Shown here: one piece after another, positions 47,213-57,498 of the stretch
Layout of the letters: each line of letters starts with the position of its first letter
Numbering within the stretch: the stretch's first letter is position 1
Source of the DNA: Noviherbaspirillum humi
GTDB taxonomy: Bacteria > Pseudomonadota > Gammaproteobacteria > Burkholderiales > Burkholderiaceae_D
Direction: 5' to 3'
NCBI RefSeq assembly: GCF_900188095.1
Contig: NZ_FZOT01000002.1
Span: 372,001-436,000 of the forward strand
Length of the DNA stretch: 64,000 nucleotides
Position numbers and translations under genes: made by a program
The notes under the pieces: generated by a model
Database searches by the model: none
Told to the model about the DNA's origin: nothing
Seen by the model: the letters and a program-made list of their open reading frames with translations, nothing else

Positions 47213-47440
47213 ATGAATAAACTGATTGCCGCTCTGGTTGCAAGCCTGTTCGCCACCTCTGTTTTCGCCGCTGCGCATACCGGTGCTCCTGCCGCTGCTC
47301 CTGCTACTCCCGCCGCGCCCGCTGCTGCTTCTGCCGATGCACCTAAAGCCGACGCCGCCGCCCCGAAGAAAAAAGCCAAAAAGGCGAAGAAGTCCAAGAA
47401 AGCCAAGGCTGCTTCCAGCGACACCGCTGCAGCCAAGTAA
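47213..47440 (+). CDS. Small exported Ala/Lys-rich protein
   Basis: 75 residues. AGAGGA lies 7 bases before ATG 47213. Residues 1-20 are a signal peptide (MNKLIAALVASLFATSVFAA). The mature part is an Ala/Pro stretch followed by a strongly basic segment (KKKAKKAKKSKKAKA) and a short Ala/Ser end. It resembles the family-less small basic secreted proteins found in Burkholderiales. It could bind nucleic acid or polyanions outside the cytoplasm; this is speculation. It has its own terminator. Confidence 0.75.
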   Translation: MNKLIAALVASLFATSVFAAAHTGAPAAAPATPAAPAAASADAPKADAAAPKKKAKKAKKSKKAKAASSDTAAAK

Positions 47441-47458
47441 TACGATCTTCGATCGGTC

Positions 47459-47485
47459 AAGGGCAGGCAAAACGCCTGCCTTTTT
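47459..47485 (+). terminator. Rho-independent terminator after the Ala/Lys-rich gene
   Basis: GGCAGGC (47462-47468) pairs with GCCTGCC (47474-47480) across a 5-base loop and is followed by TTTTTCTTTT, about 20 bases past the stop. Confidence 0.88.
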
Positions 47486-47603
47486 CTTTTGCGTCGATGC
47501 CGACGACACATCCCTTCCCTGCCAGCCCCGTACAATACGATACGGCAGCCAGTCTGCCCGCGTAGCGTCAGCCACAGCCTATTAACTCCATCATTCTCAC
47601 GAC

Positions 47604-48053
47604 ATGGCTCTTTTCCCTCGTTACTTTCGCATGGCTGCCGGCTGCCTAGCGCTGGCAGCCTCCAGCATCGCATTGGCTCAGCAAGCGACCAAATTTCCCG
47701 TAATCTCGCTCAACGCCGGCATGTATGTGATCCGCGCGGAGGTTGCTGCACGCGATGCGGAGCGCCAGCAGGGATTGATGTTTCGGGAAAAGATGGGCGC
47801 CAACGAAGGAATGGTTTTTCTATTTGAGGCGCCAGCCGGCGTTTGCATGTGGATGAAGAACACCCTGATTCCATTGTCGGTCGCTTTTATCGACGAAAAT
47901 GGGCAAATCGTCAACATCGAGGACATGCAACCCCAAACCCTGGATTCGCATTGCGCCCGCAAGCCGGTACGCTATGCGCTCGAGATGAACCAGGGCTGGT
48001 TCAAGAGCAAGAACATCAAGCCAGGCATGCGAATCGAAGGGCTGCCGCGCTGA
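47604..48053 (+). CDS. Exported DUF192 protein
   Basis: 149 residues. The signal peptide (about 1-25) ends SSIALAQ. The DUF192 fold is clear: VRAEVAARDAERQQGLMFRE, the ANEGMVFLFEAP strand, CMWMKNTLIPLSVAFID, and RYALEMNQGWFKSKNIKPG. DUF192 proteins are small beta-barrels of unknown function, often periplasmic. No operon partner; it is convergent with rpsT. Confidence 0.9.
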   Translation: MALFPRYFRMAAGCLALAASSIALAQQATKFPVISLNAGMYVIRAEVAARDAERQQGLMFREKMGANEGMVFLFEAPAGVCMWMKNTLIPLSVAFIDENGQIVNIEDMQPQTLDSHCARKPVRYALEMNQGWFKSKNIKPGMRIEGLPR

Positions 48054-48165
48054 TTGACTGACCTGAAGACGACTCGGCGCCAAGGACAGCACGGCGGGCG
48101 GGCCATACCGCTGCGCCTAAACGAAGAACAAAAAAGGCAGGCGTCCAAGAAAAGACAACACAAAC

Positions 48166-48201
48166 GACGAAACCCGCACGATTTCTCATGCGGGTTTCGT
48201 C
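48166..48201. terminator. Hairpin between DUF192 gene and rpsT
   Basis: A perfect 13-bp stem (GACGAAACCCGCA / TGCGGGTTTCGTC) with a 10-base loop, between convergent genes. The T-run is weak, so termination is likely but not certain. Confidence 0.6.
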
Positions 48202-48256
48202 ATATCAGCTTTTCAGCAGGTTCAACGGCGATTCGCCGCGAACCGAACAAGTCCTA

Positions 48257-48523
48257 TTAAGCGGACATTGCCTTCAGGGCAGCGGCGAGGCGGCTCTTGT
48301 GGCGCGCAGCCTTGTTCTTGTGGATGATCTTCTTGTCGGCGATACGGTCAAGCACGGACACGGAAGACTGGAACACCTGGGAAGCGGCGGCCTTGTCACC
48401 GGCTTCGATTGCCTTGCGGACGGCCTTGATGGCGGTGCGCAGAGCGGAGCGCTGGCTGGAATTGTGTGCGTTTTGCTTGACTGCTTGACGAGCGCGTTTG
48501 CGCGCTTGTGCGGTATTTGCCAT
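48257..48523 (-). CDS. rpsT: 30S ribosomal protein S20
   Basis: 88 residues, the normal size of bS20. Basic throughout, with the conserved [20 protein letters not shown] opening, [15 protein letters not shown], the middle [22 protein letters not shown] and a short Ala-rich end. AGGAAA precedes ATG 48523. It binds 16S rRNA early in 30S assembly. Divergent from murJ, the usual neighbour in Betaproteobacteria. Confidence 0.97.
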   Translation of the reverse strand: MANTAQARKRARQAVKQNAHNSSQRSALRTAIKAVRKAIEAGDKAAASQVFQSSVSVLDRIADKKIIHKNKAARHKSRLAAALKAMSA

Positions 48524-48757
48524 GAATATTTCCTAAAACGAGATCGGAGATGAGTTCGCAATCCCTAGTGAAATCGCGACACAAAATTCTGTAAAGCCGT
48601 TGATTATATCGGCTTTTTGGAAGTCAGGCAATTATGATCCTGGGGCAGCTTCGGAAAGGCCTTCCGATAGCGCCCAGAAACATGCCGTCATTCGTGGCGC
48701 AGGAACAGATCAGCATCTGAAATTTGGAGGCCCGAATCCGGCGGGCAACCCTGCCGC

Positions 48758-48763
48758 TATAAT
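48758..48763 (+). promoter_or_regulatory. -10 element abutting the murJ start codon
   Basis: A consensus TATAAT ends 8 bases before the murJ ATG (48772). Transcription would begin about 0-2 bases before the start codon, implying a leaderless message. No Shine-Dalgarno is present; the -35 region is poor. Confidence 0.55.
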
Positions 48764-48771
48764 GGCGCCCC

Positions 48772-50322
<1,551 letters not shown>

Positions 50323-50387
50323 GACGTCCCGTTTTTTCGGGCAGCGGCCCTGTCATCGCAACTGCGAGCGGCTATGATGGTCTCTAT

Positions 50388-51227
50388 ATGATGATCCAAT
50401 CGCTCGATTACTTTGCATCACTGGTGCAGCAGGACGATTCCATCCCCTTGTTCGAGGCTGCCCTGTCGATCGCCCAGGACGCCGATCCCTATCTCGACCT
50501 GGCAGCCGTGCAGGCCGAGGTCGATACCTTCGCCGCCCGCCTGCAGAAGCGCCTGGCGCCGGATGCCTCCAGCATCCAGAAGCTGCGTATGCTGAACCAC
50601 TACTTCTACCAGGAATTGGGCTTCGCGGGAAACGTCAACAATTACTACGACCCGGACAACAGTTACCTTCACCGGGTGATTCATACCCGGCGCGGCATCC
50701 CGATCTCGCTGGCGGTGATCTACATGGAGATGGCGCAGCAGGTGGGATTGAACGTCAAGGGCATTTCGTTTCCCGGGCATTTCCTGATGAAACTGTCTGT
50801 ACAGTCTGGCGATGTGGTGCTGGACCCGTTCAACGGCATCAGCCTGTCGCGGGAGGACCTCGAAGAGCGGCTGGAGCCCTTCACCCGCAACCAGGCCTAT
50901 CCTGCCACGCTGCCGATCGGCGCTTACCTGCATGCAGCGCATCCGCGCGACATCCTGGTGCGCATGCTGCGCAACCTGAAAATGCTGTTCACGGAACAGC
51001 AGCGCTGGCAGCACCTGCTCGGCGTCCAGCAAAGGCTGGTTATCCTTCTGCCGGGCGAAGTGACCGAGCGCCGCGACCGCGGCCTGGCCTATGCCCACCT
51101 GGACGCGCCGCGGGAAGCGCTCGACGACCTGGAGGCTTACATCGACGAACGGCCTCATGCCTCGGACACGGAAGACCTTCGCCGGCGCCTGCCCGGCTTG
51201 CGGGACGCGCTGCGGCGCCTGCAGTAA
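50388..51227 (+). CDS. SirB1-family transglutaminase-like/TPR protein
   Basis: 279 residues. The N-terminal two-thirds is a transglutaminase-like fold of the SirB1 group: LNHYFYQELGFAGNVNNYYDPDNSYLHRVIHTRRGIPISLAVIYMEMA, then VKGISFPGHFLMKL and DPFNGISLSREDLEERL. The C-terminal part is a pair of TPR-like helices (RDRGLAYAHLDAPREALDDLEAYI). The usual cysteine of the transglutaminase triad is not obvious, so catalysis is doubtful. Function unknown. A far longer frame begins inside murJ but is a shadow. TATGAT lies 9 bases before the ATG, again suggesting little or no leader. Confidence 0.88.
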   Translation: MMIQSLDYFASLVQQDDSIPLFEAALSIAQDADPYLDLAAVQAEVDTFAARLQKRLAPDASSIQKLRMLNHYFYQELGFAGNVNNYYDPDNSYLHRVIHTRRGIPISLAVIYMEMAQQVGLNVKGISFPGHFLMKLSVQSGDVVLDPFNGISLSREDLEERLEPFTRNQAYPATLPIGAYLHAAHPRDILVRMLRNLKMLFTEQQRWQHLLGVQQRLVILLPGEVTERRDRGLAYAHLDAPREALDDLEAYIDERPHASDTEDLRRRLPGLRDALRRLQ

Positions 51228-51248
51228 TGAACGCCGGCGCGGCGTTGG

Positions 51249-53162
51249 CTAGCCTTTGGCGCGCGCCTCCATCGCCTCCCATTTCTCCAGGCTTTCCATC
51301 AGCAATTCATCGATCTCGGCATAGCGTTCGTTGAGGCGCTGCGCCGCTGCCGGATCCTTCTGGTACAGGTCGGGGTCGGCAAGCTTCCGGGTAATGTCCT
51401 GCTGCTCGGTTTCGAGCGATTCGATCAGCGCCGGCAGCGCTTCCAGTTCGCGCTGCTCCTTGTAGCTCAGCTTCTTCGCCTTAACAGCCGAGGCAGCCGG
51501 TTCGGCAGCCCTGTTTTCCGCCTTCGGTTCCGGCTTTTGCGGCTTCGCCTGCACATTTGGCGCGGCAGCCGGACGCACCCGTTCCCAATCGCTGTAGCCG
51601 CCGACATATTCACGCCAGAGGCCATCGCCTTCAGCGACGATGACCTGGGTCACCACGTTGTCCAGGAAGGTACGGTCATGGCTGACGAGGAACACCGTTC
51701 CCGCATAGTCCTGCAGCAGCTCTTCCAGCAGCTCCAGGGTATCGATGTCGAGGTCATTGGTCGGCTCGTCAAGCACCAGCACGTTGGCCGGCTTGGCGAA
51801 CAGGCGCGCCAGCAGCAGCCGGTTGCGCTCGCCGCCCGAGAGCGACTTCACCGGCGAGCGTGAGCGCTCCGGTGCGAACAGGAAGTCCGAGAGATAAGTC
51901 ATCACGTGCCGGCGCTGGCCATTGATCTCGACCCAGTCGCTGCCCGGCGAGATGGTGTCGGCAAGACTGGCTTCATCGTTCAGCTGGGCGCGCATCTGAT
52001 CGAAGTAGGCGATCTGCAGCCGGCTGCCCTGCTTCACCGTGCCGCCGTCCGGCGCTTCCTCGCCGAGAATGAGCTTGAGCAGCGTGGTTTTGCCGGCGCC
52101 GTTCGGACCGATCAGGCCGATCTTGTCGCCACGCAGGAGGGTTGAACTGAAGTCGCGCACGATGACCTTGTCGCCGTAGCGCTTGGATACGCCGATCAGT
52201 TCCGCGACCACTTTGCCGGAACGCTCGCCGGTGGCCACATCCAGCTTCACCTGGCCCTGCTGGTCACGCCGCGCAACGCGCGTGCGGCGCAATTCCTCCA
52301 GCCGCCTGACGCGTCCTTCATTGCGGGTGCGTCGCGCTTCCACGCCCTTGCGGATCCAGACTTCTTCCTGCGCCAGAAACTTGTCGAACTTGGCGTTCTC
52401 AATCGCTTCGATTTCCAGCTGTTCCGCCTTGCGCTGCTGGTAGGTACTGAAGTTGCCTGGAAAGGACAGCAGGCGGCCGCGGTCGAGTTCGACGATGCGG
52501 GTGGCGATGTTATCGAGGAAGGAGCGGTCGTGCGTGATGAACAGCACCGAGCCCTTGTACTCGCGCAGCAGGTTCTCCAGCCACAGGATGGAGGTGAAAT
52601 CGAGATGGTTGGTCGGCTCGTCCAGCAGCAGCACGTCCGGCAGGCCGACCAGCGCGCAGGCCAATGCCACCCGTTTCTGCGTGCCGCCCGACAGCGTCCC
52701 GATCAGCGCATCGCCCGACAGGTTGAGGCGTGCCAGCGTGGTCTCCACCCGGTTCGACATGTTCCATGCGTCAGTCGCGTCAAGCTTCACCTGCAGGTCG
52801 TGCATGCGCTCCATGAGCGCCGCATCGTCGCTGCCGCCGAGGCGACCGGCGATGTCGTTGTACTCGTTGAGCAGTGCCTGGGTATCGCCGAGGCCCGAGG
52901 CGACCGCATCGAACACGTTCATCTCCGGCGGGAACTGCGGTTCCTGCTCGACGTACGCAATCTTCACGCCCTGCTGCATTACCATCAGGCCGTCGTCCAG
53001 CCTGGACCGGCCGGCAATAATCTTCAGCAAGGAAGACTTGCCGGTGCCATTGCGACCGATCAGTCCGACCCGTTCGCCGGCTTCGAGAGAAAACTCGGCA
53101 TGATCCAGCAAGGCCACGTGGCCGAACGCGAGTTGTGCATTGGTTAAGGAGATGACCGCCAT
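51249..53162 (-). CDS. ABC-F family ATPase (Uup-like)
   Basis: 637 residues with two ATP-binding cassettes and no membrane domain. Cassette 1: Walker A GRNGTGKSSLL, signature LSGGTQKRVALA, Walker B LLLDEPTNHLD. Cassette 2: GPNGAGKTTLL, LSGGERNRLLLARLFA, VLVLDEPTNDLD. The C-terminal extension (about 540-637) is charged with a coiled-coil end (KKLSYKEQRELEALPALIESLE), which is the Uup DNA-binding/coiled-coil domain. Uup acts on ribosomes or branched DNA. The gene is convergent with the SirB1-like gene and divergent from tRNA-Arg. Confidence 0.93.
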   Translation of the reverse strand: MAVISLTNAQLAFGHVALLDHAEFSLEAGERVGLIGRNGTGKSSLLKIIAGRSRLDDGLMVMQQGVKIAYVEQEPQFPPEMNVFDAVASGLGDTQALLNEYNDIAGRLGGSDDAALMERMHDLQVKLDATDAWNMSNRVETTLARLNLSGDALIGTLSGGTQKRVALACALVGLPDVLLLDEPTNHLDFTSILWLENLLREYKGSVLFITHDRSFLDNIATRIVELDRGRLLSFPGNFSTYQQRKAEQLEIEAIENAKFDKFLAQEEVWIRKGVEARRTRNEGRVRRLEELRRTRVARRDQQGQVKLDVATGERSGKVVAELIGVSKRYGDKVIVRDFSSTLLRGDKIGLIGPNGAGKTTLLKLILGEEAPDGGTVKQGSRLQIAYFDQMRAQLNDEASLADTISPGSDWVEINGQRRHVMTYLSDFLFAPERSRSPVKSLSGGERNRLLLARLFAKPANVLVLDEPTNDLDIDTLELLEELLQDYAGTVFLVSHDRTFLDNVVTQVIVAEGDGLWREYVGGYSDWERVRPAAAPNVQAKPQKPEPKAENRAAEPAASAVKAKKLSYKEQRELEALPALIESLETEQQDITRKLADPDLYQKDPAAAQRLNERYAEIDELLMESLEKWEAMEARAKG

Positions 53163-53307
53163 AAACGAACCTGGTACGCCCGGCGCGCCGGGACAATTGA
53201 AAAAAGAAGCCGCATTGTACCGACAGCCGATGCCATGGAAGCAAATTCGGGTTCACACTCGGCTATAATCTCGTCTCCGACCGGCATGCCGGCCGGCATC
53301 AACGTGT

Positions 53308-53382
53308 CTCGCCGTAGTTCAATGGATAGAACGAGTGCCTCCTAAGCGCTAGATCTGGGTTCGATTCCCGGCGGCGGGACCA
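53308..53382 (+). tRNA. tRNA-Arg (CCT anticodon)
   Basis: 75 bases with encoded CCA. The acceptor CTCGCCG pairs with CGGCGGG (two wobble-tolerant positions), the D-arm is GTTC/GAAC, the anticodon stem-loop is AGTGC-CTCCTAA-GCGCT (anticodon CCT), and the T-arm is CTGGG-TTCGATT-CCCGG. No integrase or repeat of its 3' end is visible nearby. Confidence 0.95.
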
Positions 53383-53465
53383 CCTCTCTCAGCGCTCGCC
53401 GCGCGGCGGTTCTACTGACCTCTGCGATCGGATCATCGTTTAGGCGATAAATCAGGCTTCTTGGT

Positions 53466-54353
53466 TCATCCTGCCGTGGCTTGCCGCACCAAGCGCATTG
53501 ACTGGCTGCCGCGCCATTCCTGGCTTGGCAGAAGAAGCACCGGTCTTGCCACCTGCGCCGCCTCGATGCAGAGCATCCGCTTCCAGTCCTCGTCCGGCAT
53601 GTCCTTCAGGGCACGACACTTTTCAGGCCCGGGGTTCCAGACCACGGTGTCCTCGAACCCTTCCTGCTCCACAGCCAATGTCGGCTGTCCCGCTTCCAGC
53701 AGCATCAATTTCTTCGACGGCGCGAGATACACGCGATCGACTTCCGCGTCGATTGCCAGCAGCGCTTGCTGCTGCACCCGCTCCACATTTCCCGCCGTGG
53801 CATCCTGATACCTGGTGTTTTCAAGCCCCTGGACTTGCGTGCGAAGGATGTCGTCCACCGCCAGATACGTATGCAAGGCGCCGGTGAACGACCAGGGAGA
53901 TTCGCCTGTATTTCGGACATGGAGGGCGATGGTCAAGCGATCTGCTTCCAGCGAGACGGCGATCTCTGCATGAAACGAATGGGGCCAATGCTGCCGCGTC
54001 AATTCGTCATCCGCGAGCACGAATCTCGCTGACGGTGATGCGGATTCATGCCTCCAGTCGAGCGCCCTGGCAAAACCATGCTTGAGAAGCGGACCGCGAT
54101 CCGAAAACTGCGGAAAGCAGACTGGAGACCCGCCCCGGATGGCCGCTGCCAATCGAGCCGCATCATCTCCTGCCCTGCGGCCGCCGGAGATCGGCGACAG
54201 GTAAAGGCGTTCCTTGCCATCCACCGCCTTCCAGGAAAGGACTTGCGCCCCTTGCCGGGCAACGAATGCAGAGGAGGCGCGATCGGCCAAGCGAATGCCG
54301 GCGAAGCCTTGCAAGGAATCGTGGCTGAAGGTTCCGGAAATGACTAATGACAT
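53466..54353 (-). CDS. Glucose-6-phosphate 1-epimerase-like (aldose-1-epimerase family, YeaD-type) protein
   Basis: 295 residues from ATG 54353. The YeaD/galactose-mutarotase fold is indicated by GAQVLSWKAVDGKERLYLSP, the substrate-site block GGSPVCFPQFSDRGPLLKHGFAR (with the catalytic His in KHGFAR), the later ALHTYLAVDD with a second His, and the C-terminal glutamate region MLCIEAAQV. It interconverts the anomers of a hexose-6-phosphate. The frame extends 15 codons further, but those read MPGSDTFRFFSSS and have no ribosome-binding site. Confidence 0.87.
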   Translation of the reverse strand: MSLVISGTFSHDSLQGFAGIRLADRASSAFVARQGAQVLSWKAVDGKERLYLSPISGGRRAGDDAARLAAAIRGGSPVCFPQFSDRGPLLKHGFARALDWRHESASPSARFVLADDELTRQHWPHSFHAEIAVSLEADRLTIALHVRNTGESPWSFTGALHTYLAVDDILRTQVQGLENTRYQDATAGNVERVQQQALLAIDAEVDRVYLAPSKKLMLLEAGQPTLAVEQEGFEDTVVWNPGPEKCRALKDMPDEDWKRMLCIEAAQVARPVLLLPSQEWRGSQSMRLVRQATAG

Positions 54354-54573
54354 GGCGGCGGAAGAGGAAAAAAATCGAAATGTATCACTGCCAGGCACGG
54401 GCAGATGTCATCTGCATCAACCTTGTGACCACGAACGGCATGCATGCGTGCGCACGCCGTCCGGCGTCACAGTTCTCCCCGCGCCGGTCTTGTTCCTGCT
54501 TAAGGCGGAGACCGGAGGCAGGGTGTCCAATTGATCTTCCCTGATTGCAACAGCGACAAAGGCCCGGTTCATC

Positions 54574-55113
54574 ATGAGCATGCATCGACATTCAAGACAG
54601 CCACTCTCCTCCCGCCGTGGCGTTTTCGCGCTCTGCGTCTTTACGCTTCTGCTTGGCGGATGCGGAGGCGCCGGACCGGTGCCATCCAATTCATCCTTCC
54701 AGGCCTCTCAAAGTCTTTCCGGTACGGCGCCGGTGCAGAGCCTACCCTTCGAGACGCTGGATCGAAGCAGCTATTCGGGAGTCGAACAACCGCTGCTCAC
54801 GGTGGTGCGCGATCAAAACGGCTGGTCGGATCTCTGGCGGGTCCATACCCGGCTGATCACTCCGGCGCCATCCCAGCCATCCGTCGATCTGGCACGGCAG
54901 ATGGTGATCGGCGTATTCGCCGGCACCAAGCCGAACGGTTGCCATGGCATCCAGGTACGCGAAATCACACTGGACCAGGGCGTGATGACGGTACGCTACC
55001 AGGAAGAAACCCCTGGACCGCAGTCCATGTGCGCTCAGGCCTTGACCGCGCCCAGCCATTTGATTACGACCGCAGCTTTCGCCGGTGAAGTGCGGTTTCT
55101 CAAGCAGCCCTGA
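54574..55113 (+). CDS. Lipoprotein with PrcB C-terminal-like domain
   Basis: 179 residues. The signal peptide ends LLLGGC with the lipidated cysteine near residue 30. After a Ser-rich linker, residues about 75-175 fit the PrcB C-terminal domain pattern: VVRDQNGWSDLWRVHT, VDLARQMVIGVFAGTKPNGCHGIQVREI, VRYQEETPGPQSMCAQALTAPSHLI. This domain was named from a Treponema protease-complex subunit, but most members have no known protease partner. No partner is visible here. Probably a periplasmic outer-membrane-tethered protein. Confidence 0.8.
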   Translation: MSMHRHSRQPLSSRRGVFALCVFTLLLGGCGGAGPVPSNSSFQASQSLSGTAPVQSLPFETLDRSSYSGVEQPLLTVVRDQNGWSDLWRVHTRLITPAPSQPSVDLARQMVIGVFAGTKPNGCHGIQVREITLDQGVMTVRYQEETPGPQSMCAQALTAPSHLITTAAFAGEVRFLKQP

Positions 55114-55248
55114 CATCCACGCCGGTATGGCGGGCAAAGGAATGGAACATCCGAACTCCGTCACTTGTCATTGTTCTAAGCAAATGGTTGAAAGTCGGGC
55201 CTTGGCAAGAGGGTCCGTGTCATGTGGATTTGCTTTGAGGAGATGACC

Positions 55249-55737
55249 ATGAAGGCAACAAGATTGATAGTCCCCGCTGCCTGGGCAGCCGCTGCCCTTT
55301 GCAGCATGCCGCTGGCAGCAAGCGCCGCCGATGCCTCGAACACAGCCATGTCTCGCTCCGAAGCGCGGCAAATGGTGCCGGACAGTACGCCGCAGCAGCG
55401 CTATAACACCTCCCGCAAGGAAGCGCAGGCCGCCTACCAGGAAGCCTTGGCCGCATGCCGCTCCATGAGCGCCGGTGAGCGGACTTCCTGCATGAAGGAG
55501 GCCAAACAAAACCTTCAAAGCGATTTGGCTTATGCCAAGGATGCGATGAAGAATCCCGATACCGCCTCCGGTTCGAGCGGGACCGCCGGCGGCATCCGCA
55601 GCAGCGTCACGCCAATGTCCGGCGGCACATCGTCCGACTCGGCCGCCTCACCGCCTTCGGGCAGCGGCATGCGGCCATCGGGAGGCTCGTCGATGGGAAC
55701 GACCACCCCCGGCAGCATGGGAGGCGGCACCCGCTGA
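55249..55737 (+). CDS. Exported protein with low-complexity Ser/Gly tail
   Basis: 162 residues. GAGGAG ends 6 bases before ATG 55249; an ATG at 55243 is too close to it. The signal peptide (1-25) ends AASA. Residues about 35-100 form a helical segment with SRKEAQAAYQEALAACRSMSAGERTSCMKEAK, containing two cysteines; the rest is Gly/Ser/Pro/Met-rich. I do not recognise the family. It resembles small secreted 'cell envelope biogenesis' proteins annotated in Burkholderiales. Confidence 0.72.
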   Translation: MKATRLIVPAAWAAAALCSMPLAASAADASNTAMSRSEARQMVPDSTPQQRYNTSRKEAQAAYQEALAACRSMSAGERTSCMKEAKQNLQSDLAYAKDAMKNPDTASGSSGTAGGIRSSVTPMSGGTSSDSAASPPSGSGMRPSGGSSMGTTTPGSMGGGTR

Positions 55738-55899
55738 CGCAATTTCGGGGGCTGCGTGCCGCCTTCATTCAAAAACAAGGCAGGCGCTCGGGAATCGGTG
55801 TACTCGGAAAGCGGTGTAACGACCGCCGAACGCCGGCTCTTTACCGGCGCTGCCTTTTCATGACGCGCCGGCGTTTCCTGTTTGCCGATACGTCAGCGA

Positions 55900-56565
55900 C
55901 TATTCGGCATCGGGCTGATTGCCGGGTGCCGCCTGTTCAAACGCCGGCAAGGCATTGCAGGCATCACTGATGCGCAGCAGCGTCGGCATGCCCGACAGGT
56001 CGCAATTCAGACGCTTGGCATTGGCGATCTGCGGCACCAGGCAGCAATCCGCGAGGGTCGGGGTGTCGCCATAGCAGAAGGTCCCGGTGCGCGGGTCATT
56101 CGCCAAGCGGGCTTCCAGCGCCGCCAAGCCCTGTTCGCACCAGTGGCGGTACCAGGCGTTCTTGTCGTCCTCGCTTACTTTCAGCTCCCGCACCAGGTAG
56201 CGCAGGATGCGCAGGTTGTTGAGCGGATGGATGTCGCAGGCGATGGAAAGCGCAATGCTGCGCACATGAGCGCGGTCCAGCGGATCGGCCGGCAACAGGC
56301 GTGGCTCGGGGTGGGTTTCATCGAGGTATTCGATGATGGCCAGCGATTGGGTCAGCACGCTGCGAACAGCATCGGCGTCGGCTTCCTCATCCACCAATAC
56401 CGGCACCAGGGCGTCAGCATTGAGCTTGCGGAACTCGGGGGCGAACTGCTCGCCGCCGTTCTTCAGCAGGTGCACCGGGATGATGTCGTGCGCCATGCCC
56501 TTGAGGTTCAGCGCGATGCGCACGCGGTAGGAAGCCGAGCTGCGGAAATAACTGTAGAGTTTCAT
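55900..56565 (-). CDS. maiA: Maleylacetoacetate/maleylpyruvate isomerase (zeta-class GST)
   Basis: 221 residues, AGGAAG upstream of ATG 56565. Zeta GST signatures: the SSxS motif (YFRSSASYRVRIALNLKG) that holds glutathione, QSLAIIEYLDETHPEP, and CYGDTPTLADCCLVPQ in the C-terminal helical domain. It isomerises a maleyl to a fumaryl keto acid in the tyrosine (homogentisate) or gentisate route. Its upstream partner, 50 bases away, is an FAH-family hydrolase that takes the next step, so the two form a route tail without the ring-opening dioxygenase. Confidence 0.92.
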   Translation of the reverse strand: MKLYSYFRSSASYRVRIALNLKGMAHDIIPVHLLKNGGEQFAPEFRKLNADALVPVLVDEEADADAVRSVLTQSLAIIEYLDETHPEPRLLPADPLDRAHVRSIALSIACDIHPLNNLRILRYLVRELKVSEDDKNAWYRHWCEQGLAALEARLANDPRTGTFCYGDTPTLADCCLVPQIANAKRLNCDLSGMPTLLRISDACNALPAFEQAAPGNQPDAE

Positions 56566-56615
56566 GCGTTCTTCCTGCGGGCCGAGCCGGATATGGCCGG
56601 CCTGCATCAAGATGT

Positions 56616-57311
56616 TCAAACGATACGGACCTTGAGTTCGCCCAGTCCGGCAATGGCGCCTTCCAGCAGGTCGCCTTGCTTCACCGCCGCCACCCCTTCC
56701 GGCGTGCCGGTATAGATCAGGTCGCCCGGCTGCAATTCGAAATACTTCGACAGGTGCTCGATCGTTTCCGCCACGTTCCATATCAGCTTGTCGACATCGC
56801 TGTTCTGGCGCATTTCCCCGTTGACCTTGAGGGTAATGCCACCTTGATTCAGCGGCCCTGTCTGCGTCACCGGATGCAGCGGCGCGATCGGCGCCGACAG
56901 GTCGAAGGCCTTGCCGGTATCCCAAGGGCGACCAAGCTTCTTCGCCTCGCCTTGCAGATCACGGCGGGTCATGTCCAGACCGACGGCATAGCCCCAGATA
57001 TGCTGCTGCGCATCGGCGGCAGCGATGTTGCGCCCGGCCTTGCCGATAGCCACCACCAGCTCGATTTCATGATGCAGATCGCTTGTCATTGGCGGGTAAG
57101 GCATTTCACCGGTCGCGCCATACGGCACCGGCAAAATGCTGTCGGCCGGTTTCTGGAAGAAGAACGGCGCCTCGCGCCCGGTGAAGCCCATTTCCTTGGC
57201 ATGCTCGACGTAATTGCGGCCGACGCAGTAGATGCGATGCACCGGGAACTGGTCAGCGCTGTTGAACACCGGCACTGCGGCTGGGGCTTTGGGCGGGAAA
57301 ACGAAACTCAT
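56616..57311 (-). CDS. Fumarylacetoacetate-hydrolase-family protein (fumarylpyruvate hydrolase-like)
   Basis: 231 residues, short for true fumarylacetoacetase (about 420) and close to fumarylpyruvate hydrolase/YcgM. Blocks: HRIYCVGRNYVEHAKEMG, the metal-binding glutamates in LHHEIELVVAIGK (HxE.E), GYAVGLDMTRRDLQGEAKK, KAFDLSAPIAPL, GDLIYTGTPEGVAAVKQGD. It should hydrolyse fumarylpyruvate to fumarate and pyruvate, or act as a related acylpyruvase or oxaloacetate enzyme. It lies upstream of maiA in the same direction. Confidence 0.9.
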   Translation of the reverse strand: MSFVFPPKAPAAVPVFNSADQFPVHRIYCVGRNYVEHAKEMGFTGREAPFFFQKPADSILPVPYGATGEMPYPPMTSDLHHEIELVVAIGKAGRNIAAADAQQHIWGYAVGLDMTRRDLQGEAKKLGRPWDTGKAFDLSAPIAPLHPVTQTGPLNQGGITLKVNGEMRQNSDVDKLIWNVAETIEHLSKYFELQPGDLIYTGTPEGVAAVKQGDLLEGAIAGLGELKVRIV

Positions 57312-57498
57312 CTTGCCTCCTGGATGGATGTTGTTGTGTCAAGCGTTCGATTATGCCACTGGCAAGTGCGGCGCGTATGGCAGGACGGACGCAAAAAGGT
57401 CTTTTGATTTCGCCGCCGGTCCGCATATAGGTGTGGCCCGAGGCGGAACACCGCGGCGGGCGGATGAAGTATCGACAACCCCATGCGAAAGGATTGCC

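Noticed and set aside
53308-53460. tRNA-Arg as an integration site for a mobile element
   Set aside because: No integrase, no repeat of the tRNA 3' end, and ordinary chromosomal genes follow.
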